Assembly: GCA_022457155.1 (NCBI GenBank)
Contig: JAJGOT010000137.1
Span: 1,119,501 to 1,183,500, forward strand
Length of the DNA: 64,000 nucleotides
From: Cladopsammia gracilis
Taxonomy: Eukaryota; Cnidaria; Anthozoa; Scleractinia; Dendrophylliidae
Direction of reading: 5' to 3'
Below are positions 1 to 10,493 of this stretch, in pieces. Numbering within the stretch: position 1 is the first letter of the stretch; each line of letters opens with the position of its first letter. The position numbers and the translations under genes were made by a program. Under the pieces are notes generated by a model. It was given only the letters and a program-made list of their open reading frames with translations, did no database searches and had not been told where the DNA came from.

Positions 1-19
1 CCCTTCTCCTTATTAGTGT

Positions 20-443
20 ATGCCAGACATAAAATTCTCGGTGGAGGGCATCAAGAAACAACTCCTCAGAACATCAAGATCGACAAGGCTTAAGTGGTCC
101 AGATTTGATTCCGGCCAGAATCCTCTGCGATGCCGCCTCAGCGCTTGCTGTAGTACTTGCCTACTTGCCTTTTTGTTTCAACAATCTTACAACTCCGGAA
201 CTCTACCACACGCCTGTAAGCTAGCTAACGTCTGTGCCATCTTTAAAAAGGGCTCCAAGGCAGATCCAAAAAATTACAGGCTGGTGTCTCAACATCCCTA
301 ACATCAAAGGTCATGGAGCATATAGCATCTTGCCACATATCACCTCTCTTTTCTGCTAATTGTATCATTTCTCCATATCAGTATGGACTCTTTGCTGATG
401 ATTGTGTTCTTTACCATCCAATTAATTCCATGGACGACTATCT
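20..443 (+). mobile_element. LINE reverse transcriptase fragment, copy 1 (dead)
   Basis: Translation gives decayed non-LTR reverse transcriptase. A segment like AIFKKGSKADPKNYRLVS matches the conserved PIFKKGDK-x-NYRPVS block of CR1/jockey-type LINEs. Further on, near 392-412, another frame reads YGLFADDCVLY, the RT catalytic ADD box. The roughly 100 residues normally lying between these blocks are missing. Frame changes and stops make it non-functional. Homology to the second copy (60213 onward) stops near 443, where unrelated sequence begins. Confidence 0.8.
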
Positions 444-551
444 TGGATTTGTTGGATTTTAGATTTGTTTTGATTTGCAATGTCCTACTAGAGCGAACAA
501 ATTTCACACTTTGCCAACCCTCCCTCAAATCTTTTATTTGTCACATCCTAG

Positions 552-1572
552 ATTTTATAGCCTTTTCCAGGCGTTCAGATAGTAGGAAAAGCGCAAATAG
601 TTGGGGAAGGCGCAACGAAAAGCGAGCGAAAAAAATGCGGGGAGACGAGGGAACGCCTGTAAACAAACTCAACAAAAGGTCCATCCGCCCACTTTTAGAC
701 CGCCAGCTCAGTTGTCAATCATATGTCAATTACAACCAGATAAGATTTCTCTGGATTAGATTTCCCGGGAAATATGATCTCGGTCTGTGTTTCTATGTCC
801 GATCGTTGTCACGTTCTTCTGCAAATGAATTGCCAGTCCATCCTTCAACGTGTTGTAGGTTTTGCTAAACAAATGTGAAGTTTTCATGAACCAAAGTTCC
901 GCATGTGTCCCTTTTTAGTGCAGTTAAAAATAAGGATATTGTTGGATATTCTGGAGCGAAGAGTTTGGTGTTGGCCGACATTGATCGCTCGTTAGGCCAC
1001 AAACTGGATAAAAGTGAACAGAAATCTGATGTTAGCAAACCTACACAAGGTCGTCGATAAGACATACTCCCTCAGCGAAGCGTGCGCCAACGGCTGACAG
1101 CGATGCGAAATCGCGACGTTCTCTCGCTCTTGCAAGCTCTGGTGAGGACCATAATTTGCTTGGAGTGGCCCTTATTAACGACGCAATGGCGAAAAAAATG
1201 AGGGACGACGAATGAACAAGGTTATTCAAGCAATCTTTTTGTTCTTCGCAAAGAGATACGATATTTGGGAAGTCTTTGAGTACGTTGTTTACAACGATTT
1301 CGATCTCAGCGTGACTCGATGATAGCTGTCTTTCCTCCGCCATATCTCCTTATTCGTCAGCGCTCGAGTGTCAACAGAAAGTGTCATAATTGACCAATCA
1401 GAGGGTATACCGGAATCTGGTATACCAGAACAACTTTTTGTTAAGTTTGTTTACAGGCGTTCCCTCGCTTCCTCTCCCCAATCTCCCGCTTTTTTTCGCT
1501 CACTTTTCTTCGCGCCTTCCCCAACTATTCGCACTTTCCCCACTATCTGAAAGCCTGGAACAGGCTATAGAT
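552..1572. mobile_element. TIR element of about 1 kb, non-autonomous
   Basis: Inverted arms of roughly 130 bp lie at about 555-690 and 1429-1570. The outer ends read ATAGCCTTTTCCAGGCGTTC on the left and the complement of CTGAAAGCCTGGAACAGGCT on the right. The arms share a G/C-rich block containing GGGAACGCCTGTAAACAAAC. The interior holds one short reading frame (1041-1343, minus) but no recognisable transposase. No target duplication was identified. Confidence 0.6.
1041..1343 (-). pseudogene. Possible helicase-like N-terminal fragment inside the TIR element
   Basis: The 100-codon frame starts at an ATG near the right arm and opens with an acidic helical segment containing VVNNVLKDFPNIVSLCEEQ. 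From memory this recalls the Q-motif region upstream of the P-loop in RecQ-like helicases common in cnidarian genomes. No helicase motif I (GxGKS/T) follows; the sequence after CLNNLV is unrelated. It could be the captured or deleted start of a helicase gene, or a chance frame. Function is not assignable. Confidence 0.25.
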
Positions 1573-1799
1573 TTTGGGACGCACATGACCACAGTTGACC
1601 AGGGTCTCTCCTCTCTCGCTCCAGGGGGGCAGGAAGATGAGAGACCCTGGGAACAAGGTTGCAATTAAAAGGAATGATTGAATTAAATATTCTGTTTCAA
1701 AAGGTATACCATTAGAGATACACTGAAACTTGTAATTACTTCACTCAGGTCACATTTTAATTAAGTCTGGTCAAGCTGTCAATCAAGCTAAAAAACAAT

Positions 1800-2480
1800 T
1801 TTAGAGTGGAGACTGGGACCAAACAGCCCATTCTTTGTGGTTTGTGGTTATTTTGTGATCAGTTTAGTTTTTGATTGGAAGTTCACAAGACAATTAAGCA
1901 TTCAGATGTTTAACAAATTTACACCAGTTTTCCGTGGTGTGGACTCTTATTTACCACGATTTACGTCATCACATGGTCAAAATGTTGTGGACTCACGAGG
2001 CGCAGCCGAGTGAGTCAGTAACAAATTTTGACCATGTGATGACGTAAATCGTGGTAAATAAGAGTCCACACCGCGGAAAACCGGTGTAAATTTGTTTTTT
2101 ACAACAATATTTAGAAAAAATACAATGAAAAATCGAAGTCTTGTTACAAACGTGACAGCAAAGAAAGAGCAAGTGTTGTCTATAACTTTCTCGCAATCTG
2201 ATTGTTTTTTTTTTTTCAAGCGCGCGTGATGTTAGCGTCAGCACCGTTGTCTGGACTCTCATTTACCACTCACGTCGACCAATCAGATTGCGAGTTTAGT
2301 GGCTATTGTGGTAAAAATAATTTTTTCAGTTTCTCAGCCAACATGTAAATTGTATTTTCAATGTTTGTTCTACATTGTAGCTGCGTCAAAGTGCTGCTTA
2401 ACTTTCTCTCTGGTTTTTGTGCCTGTGGAGGAATCAACATTTTTGACTACATAATCACAATAATTTAATTATAATCATGC
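1800..2480 (+). repeat. Dispersed repeat, interrupted copy (partner at 57958)
   Basis: The block beginning GGGACTGGGACCAAACAG-like, then AGTTCACAAGACAATTAA, and later CAGTTTCTCAGC...GTAAATTGTATTTT, then GGAATCAACAT, recurs in the same order at 57958-58215. Here the first and second halves are separated by an inserted palindromic element (1912-2328). Confidence 0.65.
1912..2328. mobile_element. Palindromic MITE inserted in a dispersed repeat
   Basis: Near-perfect inverted arms at 1912-1984 and 2019-2096 contain CACCACGGAAAACTGGTGTA-type ends and a shared TTACGTCATCACATGGTCAA core. A further 230 bp to about 2328 includes ACCAATCAGATTGCGAG. The related repeat at 57958 lacks this whole block, so it behaves as an insertion. 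No coding capacity is seen. Confidence 0.7.
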
Positions 2481-4250
2481 CCCGATCATGGCAGTTCTGA
2501 GAACATTCTCTCATTCATCCCGCCTTTCCATTTATACTGCAGAATCAAACCTGTATGTATACCGGTAGTAATGATATTTAATATCAGAGAAGTCAGAAGG
2601 TTGCTGCATAAAATACAAAGCACACCCTGCATCCGACTTAATCTTGCAAGAGGCAATTTATTTCCGGGGTGGGGGGGGGGGAGGGGCAGGGTTGAACTCC
2701 CCTATACTATACATGCAATGATTGATGAATTGATGAAATTGGCAGCCTTTATCGATAGTCTTAATTTAATAAGTACTTTTAATTAATTATTTCTAAAATT
2801 GATTTTGCAACCCAAAACATTTGGCTCTGAAAATCTGTCCATGGTGAGTTTTTTCATTTAATTTATTTACCCCGGTGACACAGCTAAAATTTAACTTTAA
2901 TGCATATGGATCTGTCCCTCAAGTGATATACCATGAACTTTTGAGTGAAGAATGTTTTTATTTAGAGCATTTCATATTCACAAGTTGGCTCATTAAGGAG
3001 CCTTTGATTTATGCATGCAGTGCACAAATGACAATGTATCGTACACAGGAAAAAACATCCTCAATTTATTTTTATTGCTTATATATTTTGACACATTTCT
3101 CATTTTATTTACACATGTTTTTCAGGAATTCAGTCGGCAAGTGACACTTTGTAATACAGTTGTGTAACAGTTTAAAAACAAAGGTGAGTGATTAATATAT
3201 TCCTGTGTCATTAAAAGCTGTAGAATAATGGTTTCTACTTCACTGTAAAACTATGAAAGCCATCAATCTGCAGAATATGTCACCCAAACTGACATTACAG
3301 CTGCCCTAGCTGTTTAGTTAGTTCATGTAAAAACATTGAGGACAAAATAGAAACCTGAACAAAATCAACAGCCACTGAGTAATTGAAAGGGTCGGAGCAT
3401 AACCATACCATTTCGAATTTTAGGCCTTTTTTATTTTTTCGCACTCAGTTTGCCCCATTATTTTTGGCATGTGATGTACAAATTAATTAATTTTGTTCCA
3501 ACGTTTTAGAGAAATAACGTATGCAAAAAAAAATTTACAGTAACAGATCACCTTTCAAAATTTTATGAATTCAAATAAATTTTACAATCAATGGTCGGCT
3601 TATATTTTATAACCTTTTATAAAATTTCGTAAAAATTTTTAACTGACAGCCAACAGACTTTTTCGAAATTTAACAATTTTTATTATGAATTTAGACTGAC
3701 AGACTGAAATGACATTCACTCAGTACACAGTCAGTCAGTACGTCATGTAATATCAAGCAAGTGTAATAACAGCAAGTGACATCACTCCTGGCTTTTGTGG
3801 AAAGTGCAGATTTTGTTCATCAAAATGAAATCCAGGAAAACCAGAAATGACTGTGTCAGTGTGAAACAATCCTTGCTTTCCTGGCAATTTTGTTAATTTT
3901 TTTTGGTTGGTTTACATTCTTGCTAGGGAATTTTCTCTCTGGGTTTTTCAGTTTTTCCTACACTGAAACCAATACAACTGAATTTGATTAAAGTGCCCCT
4001 ATGATCAAATTTTTGATTTTCATTTTTTTTTACATTTTCATGTACAATTAGACTTTCTTACTCATCCTGCCAAATTTCAATCCATTATATGAACATCAGA
4101 AGTCATTTTATTTTAACATTTATTTCCGAGAATTTACTTCCGCCATTAATCAACCTTGTTCCAAAATATTTTGCGCGAAAATTTGATAGCTACTTGTCAA
4201 ACCTGTCACTCAAGGCGACCACACCGCACCAATCAGGAGCTCCGTTTCTG
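2400..4250. other. Non-coding stretch with one candidate non-coding exon
   Basis: AT-rich sequence without a credible coding exon. A poly-G run lies near 2667-2682. The only splice-like feature seen is the candidate exon at 3126-3183. Confidence 0.5.
3126..3183 (+). other. Candidate untranslated exon
   Basis: A good acceptor (ACATGTTTTTCAG) precedes 58 bp that end at a consensus donor (AAAG|GTGAGT). All frames carry early stops, so if real it would be 5' UTR. It might belong to the exon chain beginning at 7480. Only the splice signals support it. Confidence 0.25.
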
Positions 4251-4458
4251 AACGAATGGGTTTTTTAAAATCGTGGGGTTTGCAGGCAAGCGTTCCCTCT
4301 CCTCCCCACTCCCACCCCCATCCTCCGATTTTTTGCTCTCGCCTCAATTTTCGCGCAGCCAGAATGCGGAAATATTCGTTCGTACGGGAACGCTTGCTAC
4401 GCAGGCTAAAAAAATTATATTAGCATCCTTATCAGTAACGATTTGTTCAAGCATAAGC

Positions 4459-5222
4459 AAGCAAAAACAAGCGATAAAAACCGACGTTTCGGTGTCATCA
4501 TGACGCCATTGTCAAGGTAACTTGTGAATGAAATGTAAATGAAAACACAGAGTATTTGAAGCAGTGTTGGCGCTAAAATTTACATAACAGAAAGTACGAC
4601 AGCCTTCACCCAAAGAAACTGGCGACACTGTTCGAGTGGTTCTACCATTTAAAGATCAAGTCTCAGCAGATATTGTCAGAGAACAGCTCAAGTCCCTCAG
4701 CCTGAAGGTGCAGACCAACATCCAGCCCGTGTTTGTGAGCCACAAAATTGATAAGGAACTTAAAGTACACGAAACAAAGCCATCGATTGTAAACCAACAA
4801 TGTGTCGTGTACAAATTCCAATGTGACCTGTGCGATGTGGGTTATGTAGGCTACACGCGCGGACATTTACACAATCACGTGGATGGACATAAACAGCAGT
4901 CATCCTCTATTTTTAAACACCATAAGAACATGCACGTAAAGGTCCCCGATGACTTGTTGAGGCGCTTCTCGGTACTTAAGAAATGTACAAAATTAATAAG
5001 TTTGACTGTTTATTGCACGAAATGTTGTTTATCAAGACCCATTCTGAACGTGCAATCGGACTCCGTTCCTGCAAAAGTATTTACATAAATTCTTATTTTT
5101 GCACTTTCTGTTATGTTAATTTTAGCGCCAACACTGCTTCAAATACTTGTTGTCATTTACATTTCATTCACAAGTTACCTTGAAACGAAACGTCGGTTTT
5201 TATCGTTTGTTTTTGCTTGATT
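4459..5222 (+). mobile_element. Penelope-like element, 3' fragment with inverted terminal repeats
   Basis: Inverted repeats at 4459-4596 and 5102-5222 flank a GIY-YIG-coding segment. Both contain AACCGACGTTTCG, CAAGGTAACTTGTGAATGAA and GCAGTGTTGGCGCTAAAAT. Penelope-like elements often carry terminal repeats in inverted orientation and 5' truncation; this copy has lost its whole reverse transcriptase. Confidence 0.8.
4603..5088 (+). pseudogene. Penelope GIY-YIG endonuclease fragment
   Basis: The frame encodes a linker with TNIQPVFVSHKI, then VVYKFQCDLCDVGYVGYTRG, which is the CxxC plus GIY-YIG signature of Penelope-type endonucleases, and downstream HVDGHKQQ. Near 4985 the family-like sequence NKFDCLLHEMLFIKT shifts to another frame. 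It returns to the first frame near 5040, where LNVQSDSV appears. The copy therefore carries two compensating frameshifts and lacks the RT domain; it is a dead fragment. Confidence 0.8.
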
Positions 5223-5229
5223 ATAGCAT

Positions 5230-6090
5230 CCTAAGGTAAATATAAAACAATTTATAAGCCAGAGCCCGGTTGTTCAAAGCACGGTTATTAGCTAACCCGG
5301 CGTTAGCATCAATTTTGATTCCAGTTAAATAATAAAATATCAATGGAGATTTTTCTAAAGTATTTTCGTCCTTCAGTTTCCTTTCTGACTTGTCTTCAAA
5401 AATAATTATAAACTAGTCATATTCCTGCAATGCTGTTTCTAACATGGTGTGTGCATGGATGCCAGTGGTATCCTTCACAAAATTAATTATTCAGTCAAAT
5501 TAATGATGTTTTGCTTCCGGCTGATTTGTAAAGGTTTAAATGTGTCACAAAATTTGTCATGCTATTTTTTTAAATCAGATAAGGCCATCCCCATAAAATG
5601 TTTTGTTTACCATCGCCTTCCCTCATGAAAGTGGGTCGGTCAGTTGGGCAAAAAAAAAGAAGATTGACTGAGGGAGCCGGAGTCCAGAAAAAGCCTGGAT
5701 GTTAAGTAAGAAGGCCTGGTTACACGTGTGCTTTCAATTGCCAATGCTTTCCCAATCCAAATTTATATTACTCCTCATCTACAATGGAGGCTTTTCTATT
5801 CAAAATAAAGTCTTGATCACATGTTTTAAAAGTAAAATTTTGCTTGTCAGACAGTGTATCTGATTTTTTTTTACCTAAATTCCAAAAAAATGGGTCGGTC
5901 GGGCGATGGGAAAAGAAACATTTTATGGGGATGGCCTAAGCCATGAAGACAAACAAAATAACAAACCAGTTGAAAGTTATTCTTGCATTATCTACATGTA
6001 TGCTTATAAACCGATTTAATGGAATTGATAGCGTCATCCAGTATATATAGTGAATGATATCTTTTGTGATGAGATTTGTGGTGTATTTTG
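5230..6090. other. No gene seen
   Basis: AT-rich spacer between the Penelope fragment and the inverted repeat at 6092. Two short related blocks containing TGGGTCGGTC lie near 5631 and 5890. No credible exon, RNA gene or transposon end was recognised. Confidence 0.5.
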
Positions 6091-6091
6091 A

Positions 6092-6540
6092 AGTTAATCG
6101 TATCAATAACAAAATTCTCGATTGTGATTGGTCATCCGCGCGCCTATTTCTCACGTAATTGGCGCGCGGTCACGTGGGTGTCCAATTACAGCTGTCCAAT
6201 TACAAAAAGTTGTAATTTGATAGCTGAAATTGGACACCTACGTTGCGCGCGCTTCAATCAGTTGCATTTGAATGGCTCGTTTTTGCTGTTTTCTTTCCAC
6301 TTTCAAACTGACAGAAAATATCCAAGACGTTTTTAGTACAAAATAGTTGACATAGCTTTTTAATCTCGAATTTGGTTATTGATGCGATTAATTAGTAATT
6401 GAACTTCATGTCGTACAATTCAGGGGTAATCGTGCTCGTAATTTCAAATCGTCCTCGCGCTACGCGCTCGGCCGATTTGAAATTACTCGCCCGATTACTC
6501 CATGAATTGTACTCCACTCAGTCCAATTACTATTACTTAT
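6092..6540. repeat. Inverted-repeat element (family shared with 20800-21480)
   Basis: Left sequence AATCGTATCAATAACAAAAT is mirrored near 6364-6390, with inner hairpins around TGTCCAATTAC and around CGATTTGAAATTAC (6450-6500). Blocks of the same sequence recur in the opposite order at 21210-21480, showing a dispersed family. No coding sequence. Confidence 0.6.
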
Positions 6541-6549
6541 GCTGCCGAC

Positions 6550-7470
6550 TGTTGGTGTCGCTTGCAACTGAGCTTATTTTGTGGGTGACCAAGATGGCCC
6601 CTCCATACATTTTTACTAAAAATCTTTAATACTCGTTTACCTCTAAAATATTTTAATAACTCTTGAACAGAATGCGCAGTGGTACTTCAAATTTATACCA
6701 GATGTGTACTGTAGTTTTAAATTCTCTACAAATCCATAAACATTTTGGAATCAAAATTGATCTGTTTTTTAATACTTTTTAATTTTGATATGACTAAGAT
6801 TTTTTTAAAAGCAATAAATTTTTAGCTGAAGTTTTTAACTGTTAATTAAAATGAAAAAAAAAATTAAAATAAGTTGTGGCTCACTCGGTAAAATTTGGTT
6901 AACACAACAAAATAATGGGATTATTAAAGAGACTCTTGTGTGCAGGATGCAGTGTGCAATTATGCATGGATATGGTTGAACACGACACCAAATTAAACTG
7001 AGATCAATTTTTCATGATTATCCAGTCTGACACTGATTTACAAGACAGAGCAAGGACACAACAAAAGGTTTCACTATTAAATTCCTATCACATATTGAGA
7101 TCATTAAGGAACGTGAATTGGCTTAGATTGAATTTCAAAGTTTGGTTGCCAGTTGCTAGTGAATGAGTGCATGAGTTCAGGAGGTGACCACACATTGAAA
7201 TTCAAAACTTAAAAGTAGACTTCAGATATTGACTCATTTGAGATTTTTTAAGATATGAGAGTGATTTAATCTGGTAACAACAACTTATATTATAGTTAGT
7301 AGAAACTAAAAAAATATTCACTTAATGTAGCATAGTTTTCCACCTAGCCCTCCAATTATTAAATTGTGCAATAAATAAATACATATACCCCGTATATACA
7401 CATCCACATGTCTGCATTCCTTGTGTGAAAATTGATATGATAAGTGGCAAGATTAATTTGACATACACTT
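6550..7470. other. No gene seen
   Basis: AT-rich sequence with no convincing open frame, repeat boundary or RNA gene. Confidence 0.5.
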
Positions 7471-7479
7471 TTCTTATAG

Positions 7480-7557
7480 GTTGGGTTCCTTATATGTGAT
7501 TAGAGATGTCAAAAAGTCAAGGAGAGTCGTTTTTGAAAGAGGAGCCAAAAAAGCAAA
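7480..7557 (+). CDS. Candidate first coding exon of a small unknown gene
   Basis: Acceptor TTTTCTTATAG precedes the exon and donor A|GTAAGA follows it. The ATG at 7506 opens MSKSQGESFLKEEPKKQ and the exon ends in phase 1. An in-frame stop lies just upstream of the ATG. The phase matches the exons at 8653-8712 and 9052-9254. The product, if real, is a Ser/Gly-rich protein of about 104 residues with no recognised domain. Confidence 0.35.
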
Positions 7558-8652
7558 GTAAGAATGATTTATACAGTGAATGTACTGAAAAAAGTGCGGT
7601 CATGAATCAGCCCGCCCCCTAATATAATAATTAAGCAGCTGCACATGTAAAAATTAAACGGATCTATAGAATGTCAAACCAGAAATAAATTTAAACCACA
7701 TGGTATGCAATTCACCATCAATAATTAAAAAAATACAATATTATAGTTCCCTTGTTATTTGTGTTATTGAGATTTTGTTGTAATAACAGTGAGCCTTAGA
7801 CTCCAACACATGTGTGACAAGTCCTAAGGATGTCTGCGTTGGAGGCTAAGTAAGCCAGCACCTGTTAAGGGGGGTGAAACTTAACTACAGTTTTAGAGTC
7901 GTTGCTAGGGATATTATTTCTGAAGTTGCTAGGGACATTAAGTTCTAAAGTTCCTCAAAGCAAGATTTCATCACTTAAAGCTCTTCTTTTTTCTGAGTAT
8001 TTTTTAAAGCTTTCTCTTTCTATTTTTAATGTTTTAAATGTGTTTAACTGCAAAATCACGGCCTGTTTTTAATTTTTTCTTAGAAGTTAGAGGGGGGTGT
8101 ATCAAAATTTTGTGACCTCAGTGGGGGGAATCTTGTGAAAAAATCCTCTGCCCCCCCCCCCCCCCACCCCCCCCGTTGCCCTAAAACTCAAAGGGTTTTT
8201 TTTGGCGAATCATATGCAATTCAACGTTTTTAAAATCTGTAGCATGGAATTACTAGTAGGAAAAAAAGGAAAGTTATTAATTAAAAAAAATGTATTAAAA
8301 TACACCTTTATGACATCATAGCTTTTTCAATAACTTAAATTTTAACAAATCCATGCTACAGATTTTTTATTAGGATGTTCTCAAGCTGTTGACTGGTTTT
8401 ATTGGAAAAAATGTAAGATGTTTGAGTTTTAAGGGTTTTAATGTTCTGGTCACGTGACTTCCAAACATGGCTGTGACTAATGAAATTTAATGGTACCATT
8501 GACATAATGAACGTGACCAAACATCACAGCTGAGGAAGTAAAGAAAGTAAAGAAACTCATTATATGATGTTTGGAACTCTTCCATAGCAACCACCTTGTA
8601 GTTAAGTTTCTCCCTCCTTAACTGACTGTCTTTCTTCCTGTTTGTTCTTAAG

Positions 8653-8712
8653 GCCCTGAGCAGGGAGGGGTGAGTGGTACAAGTGGTACTGTTGCAGCTG
8701 ATGTTGACCAAG
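8653..8712 (+). CDS. Candidate second exon of the small unknown gene
   Basis: Acceptor TTTGTTCTTAAG and donor CAAG|GTACAT bound 60 bp, phase 1 at both ends. Joined to the previous exon it reads SPEQGGVSGTSGTVAADVDQ, a low-complexity linker. The phase would also permit direct splicing to the NLR-type exon at 10494. Confidence 0.35.
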
Positions 8713-8836
8713 GTACATGTAAAAGGAAGTCTCTTATTCCTCTTTATAGCTTCAATGAGGGGCGGGGGGATTTGTTTGCATAATAAACATCATAATAAAA
8801 TGCAGGGTGCCAGGCTCTGTGGAAAACATGGGGTCC

Positions 8837-9623
8837 ACTAGGGGAGGGTTCATAATTTATGTAGAGGGGGGCTATGTAGATTTTAGATTTTTTCCCTTGC
8901 AATTTTTGGAAGACCCCTATTATTTGATGTGTTTTTTCCTCCCCCCCCCCCATTGCATATCCCACAACCGTGGACAAAATATCATGACCCCCCCCCTCTC
9001 CACCACCACCATCAAACAAAACCCTGATGACATGGTGTACTAACTGTGAAGGAACGTCGAGTAATAGTGACAGTGTGGGTGTTAATGAGGGTGATAGTAG
9101 TGACACAAAACTTTCATCATCACGTCCAGCTAAAAGAAGTTGTAGTACCAGGAGTGGATGGAGTGCTACAAGTTTTGCATCCCATCGAGTCTTGTATAAA
9201 TTGGCACATTTTGAGGCCATCTTGCTTCACCACCAATTGGAATATAAACTTTAGAACACGGACTCTCCTCCGCAGAGGCTCCCACTGGTATCCCATTAAT
9301 AAAATTTTAAATAAAAATTGATGAGCGCGTGGGAGACGATGGGAAGAGCGAAAGGCGTGGTCTCCCTCCTCTCTTTCCCTGTCCAATCATCCCCTGCGTG
9401 CTTCCTTTTCCCCTCTCAGCCTCTTAGTGCTAAATGACATTGAGTAAACTGATGGTGGCGGTTTTTATTGAATCTTTTCCGATGGTCCCCCCTTATACCT
9501 TCTTTCGCATCCAGAGAAATTTTCGATAGCCCCTCCCGCTAAAACCTAAAAAATTATGGCTCCCCTAAAAATCGACATAGCCCCCCTCCCGCCCCCTACA
9601 TAAATTATGAACCCTCCCTAGGT
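8837..9623. repeat. Inverted repeat pair flanking the candidate third exon
   Basis: CTAGGGGAGGGTTCATAATT at 8837 and its complement ending at 9623 extend for about 55 bp (through TTATGTAG and GGGGGGCTATGT). This is either one TIR element of 790 bp that contains exon 9052-9254, or two opposed copies of a dispersed repeat. C-rich runs lie near 8940-8951 and 8988-8995. Confidence 0.55.
9052..9254 (+). CDS. Candidate last exon of the small unknown gene
   Basis: The exon follows a textbook branch point (TACTAAC) 13 bp before the AG. In phase 1 it reads GTSSNSDSVGVNEGDSSDTK and continues through a basic segment (RPAKRSCSTRSGW) to a TAG at 9252. The Ser/Asp-rich then basic composition resembles a disordered region. 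It lies between opposed repeats (8837-9623), which weakens the model. Confidence 0.3.
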
Positions 9624-9624
9624 T

Positions 9625-10490
9625 TGTTCCAGTTAGAGGGAATACATTATAAATCCATAGATTTTGCAGAATGTTCACAGTCATGTGCAATACAAAATAC
9701 AGAATGACTATCACCACCACAGAGAGAATGCCACTGTTTGTTGTTGCAATACAATATTGTTTTTTAATGTGAATATGACTGTGGGATTAAAGTTAAATAC
9801 ATGCAATGCCACAATTTACTGCATGTGGACAGAAGATCAGACCATTGTTTTCAAATTCTACCAGGTAGCCCCCCAACCCCCCCCCCCCCCCCCCCCCGCC
9901 CCGGCTAAACATTAGTAAGCATAATTTGCAGTCTGATTGATTTGGAAGTCTCAGAAGTGGCCAAGGTATTGTTGCTATAGTAACATGTATTGGTATCCTT
10001 TAATACTGCCATACGGGGACAGGGAGCGTGAAGATATCCAATTTTTTATAAGCTAACCACATCGTAACTGGATTAATAATTAGGTGAGAAACAGTCATCA
10101 GTTGTGAATGTTTAGTTTGGTTGAAATTTCTACTAGGCAAATAAAAAACCTTTAAGCATCTTCTATACCTCTTGGTCCTCATTTTTTCAAGATTAAACTT
10201 TCAGCTTGGATTTTAACTTACAATGTTACATGACATATTAAGCTTACCTTAGTGGCCCTTTGACATGTTTTGAAAATTTCTCAATATAATTTATGTAACA
10301 GTTTTGTTTTTGCTCAAGTTTTATTTTGTGGCATTGACTGTCTTGACTGTTTTCTCATGGAGTTTCAATCAATTATTTAAATTATTTAACTTTAAAATAA
10401 CCACCTCGTGACCACGATGTAATAAAAAGAAAATTAATTGATGTGGGATTATTTAAGCTTAAATTAAATATGTCAAGTTTAAATCGTGAT
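9625..10490. other. No gene seen
   Basis: A long C run lies at about 9877-9899. No NACHT-core coding exon is visible upstream of the NLR-type exon. Confidence 0.5.
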
Positions 10491-10493
10491 CAG

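Noticed and set aside
8744..9220. 158-codon minus-strand frame
   Set aside because: It is driven by G/C-rich low-complexity runs and overlaps opposed repeats.
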